From Saonia sp964398035 (GTDB lineage Bacteria; Bacteroidota; Bacteroidia; Flavobacteriales; Flavobacteriaceae): a stretch of DNA of 17,649 nt. The stretch's first letter is position 1, and every line of letters begins with the position of its first letter. Below are positions 16,003-17,649 of this stretch, piece by piece. Below the pieces are notes generated by a model. The model was not told the DNA's origin. It did no database searches and saw only the letters and a list, made by a program, of their open reading frames with translations. The position numbers were made by a program, and so were the translations under genes. Location: positions 1-17,649 of the forward strand of contig CAYNLI010000061.1 in assembly GCA_964398035.1 (NCBI GenBank), given 5' to 3'.

Positions 16003-17238
16003 GTGGCTTTTATTTACAATATCATCAACCATATTACTTGGTTTTTTCTTAAAATCATCGCTTTATTCAATTCTAAAATCAATCTTTTTGTTGAGGGCAG
16101 AAAAGAAACATTTTCAATTTTAAAAAAAGGAATTTCTAACGATGATGATATTATATGGGTGCATGCAGCTTCCTTAGGAGAATTTGAGCAAGGTCTTCCC
16201 ATTATTGAGGAATTAAAATCCGCATACCCTTCCTATAAAATATTACTCACTTTTTTTTCTCCTTCAGGTTATGAAGTGAAAAAAAATACAGATGTCGCCA
16301 ATATTGTCACGTATCTTCCTCTTGACACTAAAAGCAATGTTGAACAATTTTTAAATCTAGCCCATCCAAAACTCGTCATTTTTATTAAATATGAAATATG
16401 GCCCAATTATTTAACAGCCTTAAAGAAAAGAAATATCCCTACCCTATTGGCGTCAGCTATCTTCAAAGAAAAACAAGTTTTTTTTAAATGGTACGGCAGG
16501 TTTATGCGAAGATCACTTCATAATTTTACTTTCATCTTTGTGCAAGACAAAAATTCAGATAATCTATTGGAATCCATTAATCTTCATAATGTTTCTGTTA
16601 GCGGAGATACTCGGTTTGATAGGGTGAGTAAAATTCTTGAACAAGACAACACTCTGGAGTTTATGAATCAATTTAAACAAGATGAAACTTGTTTTGTTGC
16701 AGGTAGCACTTGGCCAGAAGATGAAGCTATTATGGTAGACTATATCAACACCTCGCCCAATCTTATAAAATATGTGCTGGCTCCCCATAATATAAAAAAA
16801 AACCACATTCTTGAACTAAAAAAAGCTTTTACCAAAAAAGTGGTATTATATTCCGAAATTAAAAATAATGACACAGCCAATTTTGATGTGTTGATTATTG
16901 ATACTATAGGTCTACTGACAAAAATCTATAGTTATGCAAACATTGCATATGTGGGCGGGGGATTTGCTACAGGATTGCACAACACATTGGAGCCTGCTGC
17001 ATTTGGAATCCCTGTTCTTATTGGCCCAAACTATAAAAGGTTTAAAGAAGCTGACGATTTAGTTTCACAAAAAGGAGTTCTGTGCACCAACAACAAGACT
17101 GAGTTTAAAAATTTAATGGATCAACTAACCTCCAGTTTAAAATTTCTTATCAAAACTGGAGAAATCAATGCACAATATGTATTGAAAAACAAAGGGGCAA
17201 GCATCCAAATCATTGAATATATCCGTACATTATTGTAA
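16003..17238 (+). CDS. waaA: 3-Deoxy-D-manno-octulosonic acid (Kdo) transferase
   Basis: This GT30 enzyme adds Kdo from CMP-Kdo to the lipid A precursor at the inner membrane. It has 411 residues. The start is GTG at 16003. No ATG lies between it and an in-frame TGA at 15958-15960, and the N-terminal segment (FIYNIINHITWFFLKIIALFN, split between the anchor helix and FVEGRKETF) matches the family, so GTG is well supported. WVHAASLGEFEQG (52-64) holds the likely catalytic Glu60. GDTRFDRV (201-208), AGSTWPEDE (233-241) and GGGFATGLHNTLEPAAFG (318-335) form the CMP-Kdo site. One copy is expected to add one or two Kdo units, and the number cannot be read from sequence. It is divergent from the aminotransferase operon. 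Confidence 0.95.
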   Translation: MAFIYNIINHITWFFLKIIALFNSKINLFVEGRKETFSILKKGISNDDDIIWVHAASLGEFEQGLPIIEELKSAYPSYKILLTFFSPSGYEVKKNTDVANIVTYLPLDTKSNVEQFLNLAHPKLVIFIKYEIWPNYLTALKKRNIPTLLASAIFKEKQVFFKWYGRFMRRSLHNFTFIFVQDKNSDNLLESINLHNVSVSGDTRFDRVSKILEQDNTLEFMNQFKQDETCFVAGSTWPEDEAIMVDYINTSPNLIKYVLAPHNIKKNHILELKKAFTKKVVLYSEIKNNDTANFDVLIIDTIGLLTKIYSYANIAYVGGGFATGLHNTLEPAAFGIPVLIGPNYKRFKEADDLVSQKGVLCTNNKTEFKNLMDQLTSSLKFLIKTGEINAQYVLKNKGASIQIIEYIRTLL

Positions 17239-17256
17239 AGATTGTTCAGCTGCCCT

Positions 17257-17454
17257 ATGAAACACCCTTTATTCTGTATATTACTGGCCTACATTAGCTT
17301 ATTTGTGTTTTCTTGTGATGAGAAAATAAAGAAAGGTACACTGCCGCTACAAGAAAATCAGAGTGCTCCTGAAAATATTGACTCTCCTAAAATAGAAAAA
17401 CCCATTCCAGATTCTGAAGAAAATTACCAAAAAAAGGTTAAAAAAATAAAATAA
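17257..17454 (+). CDS. Small putative lipoprotein, function unknown
   Basis: The protein has 65 residues from ATG 17257. A TTG codon 15 bases earlier is open, but it would place five extra residues before a proper Met-Lys-His signal start. The signal is hydrophobic (LFCILLAYISLFVFSC), with Cys20 as likely lipidation site. The mature part is hydrophilic, Pro-, Glu- and Lys-rich, and probably disordered. The ending is very basic (Lys-Lys-Val-Lys-Lys-Ile-Lys). No family is recognised. It starts 18 bases after the waaA stop and is likely cotranscribed, so an envelope role is plausible. Bases 17455-17555 after it hold no visible gene or clear terminator. Confidence 0.55.
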   Translation: MKHPLFCILLAYISLFVFSCDEKIKKGTLPLQENQSAPENIDSPKIEKPIPDSEENYQKKVKKIK

Positions 17455-17555
17455 AATCCACTCCATTAGATACACTACGCTCTAAAACAGCTTAACTTTA
17501 ATACCAGAAATTTTCTTTTTCATTTTTTTGTTAGCTTTACAAAAACTAACATAGA

Positions 17556-17649
17556 ATGAATTCTAAAATTTTCCACATTTCCTTAACTGCCGCACTATCA
17601 GGATTTTTTATTTGGATTTGACACTGTAGTCATCAGCGGGGCAAATTTA
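17556..17649 (+). pseudogene. Start of a sugar-porter MFS transporter, frameshifted and cut by the window edge
   Basis: From ATG 17556 the frame reads MNSKIFHISLTAALSGFF and then hits TGA at 17619. Shifting frame by one base at the T6 run (17604-17609) gives FGFDTVVISGANL to the edge. Joined, this is the hallmark first helix of the MFS sugar-porter family (Gly-Phe-Leu-Phe-Gly-Phe-Asp-Thr-x-Val-Ile-Ser-Gly). One T fewer would restore the gene exactly. The downstream frame has no start codon of its own, and a stop (TAA) lies at 17584-17586 in that frame. So the gene is a true frameshift mutant, a phase-variable or slippage-rescued gene, or a sequencing error in a homopolymer. The rest of the transporter lies outside the window. 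Confidence 0.65.

Noticed and set aside
1..17649. CRISPR array, insertion sequence, prophage, toxin-antitoxin or secondary-metabolite cluster
   Set aside because: I saw no regularly spaced repeats, transposase or integrase motifs, terminal inverted repeats, or biosynthetic enzymes beyond sugar-nucleotide genes.

Overview
The window looks like chromosome of a member of the Flavobacteriaceae (Bacteroidetes), probably marine. The reasons are the AT-rich composition, intergenic sequences lacking clear Shine-Dalgarno sites, TAnnTTTG-like promoter elements, an ExbB-ExbD-ExbD-beta-barrel cluster of the Bacteroidetes type, a type I asparaginase next to TatD, a 2-oxoglutarate dehydrogenase E1-E2 pair, and Kdo transferase. 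This assignment rests on my recognition of protein families, not on a search. Nearly everything is core or housekeeping. I see no insertion sequence, prophage, CRISPR array or obvious defence island.

Layout. (a) 104-3287, minus strand: an energy-transduction operon in the order exbB, a four-helix membrane protein, exbD, exbD, then a strong hairpin terminator, then a PorT-like outer-membrane beta-barrel gene. (b) 3365-3452, minus: tRNA-Ser(GGA). (c) 3518-5324, minus: tatD-ansA, a two-gene operon. It is divergent from (d) 5363-5806, plus: a small soluble retropepsin-like aspartic protease followed by a hairpin terminator. (e) 6046-7392, plus: a lipoprotein di-heme peroxidase of the CCP/MauG family. 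(f) 7426-11430, minus: sucA-sucB. (g) 11533-12054, plus: a small outer-membrane barrel, which overlaps tail to tail by 4 bp with (h) the end of a minus-strand operon (12051-15907). That operon reads aminotransferase (DegT family), galE, exported amidohydrolase, small unknown protein. (i) 16003-17454, plus: waaA/kdtA and a small lipoprotein. (j) From 17556 to the window edge: the start of a sugar-porter MFS transporter that carries a frameshift in a T6 run.

How the genes fit together. The Exb proteins would couple proton flow at the inner membrane to outer-membrane work, and the adjacent barrel is a plausible outer-membrane partner. galE, the aminotransferase and waaA supply sugar nucleotides and Kdo for the cell envelope. 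sucA/sucB run one TCA-cycle step. The peroxidase reduces peroxide (or acts in a related oxidation) in the periplasm.

I found no clearly new multi-gene system. The observations most worth checking are the frameshifted transporter, the Exb cluster with its extra membrane protein and Cys-X2-Cys insertion, the cytoplasmic retropepsin-like protein, the cysteine-rich insertion in the aminotransferase, and the Thr-to-Ser change at a catalytic position of the asparaginase.
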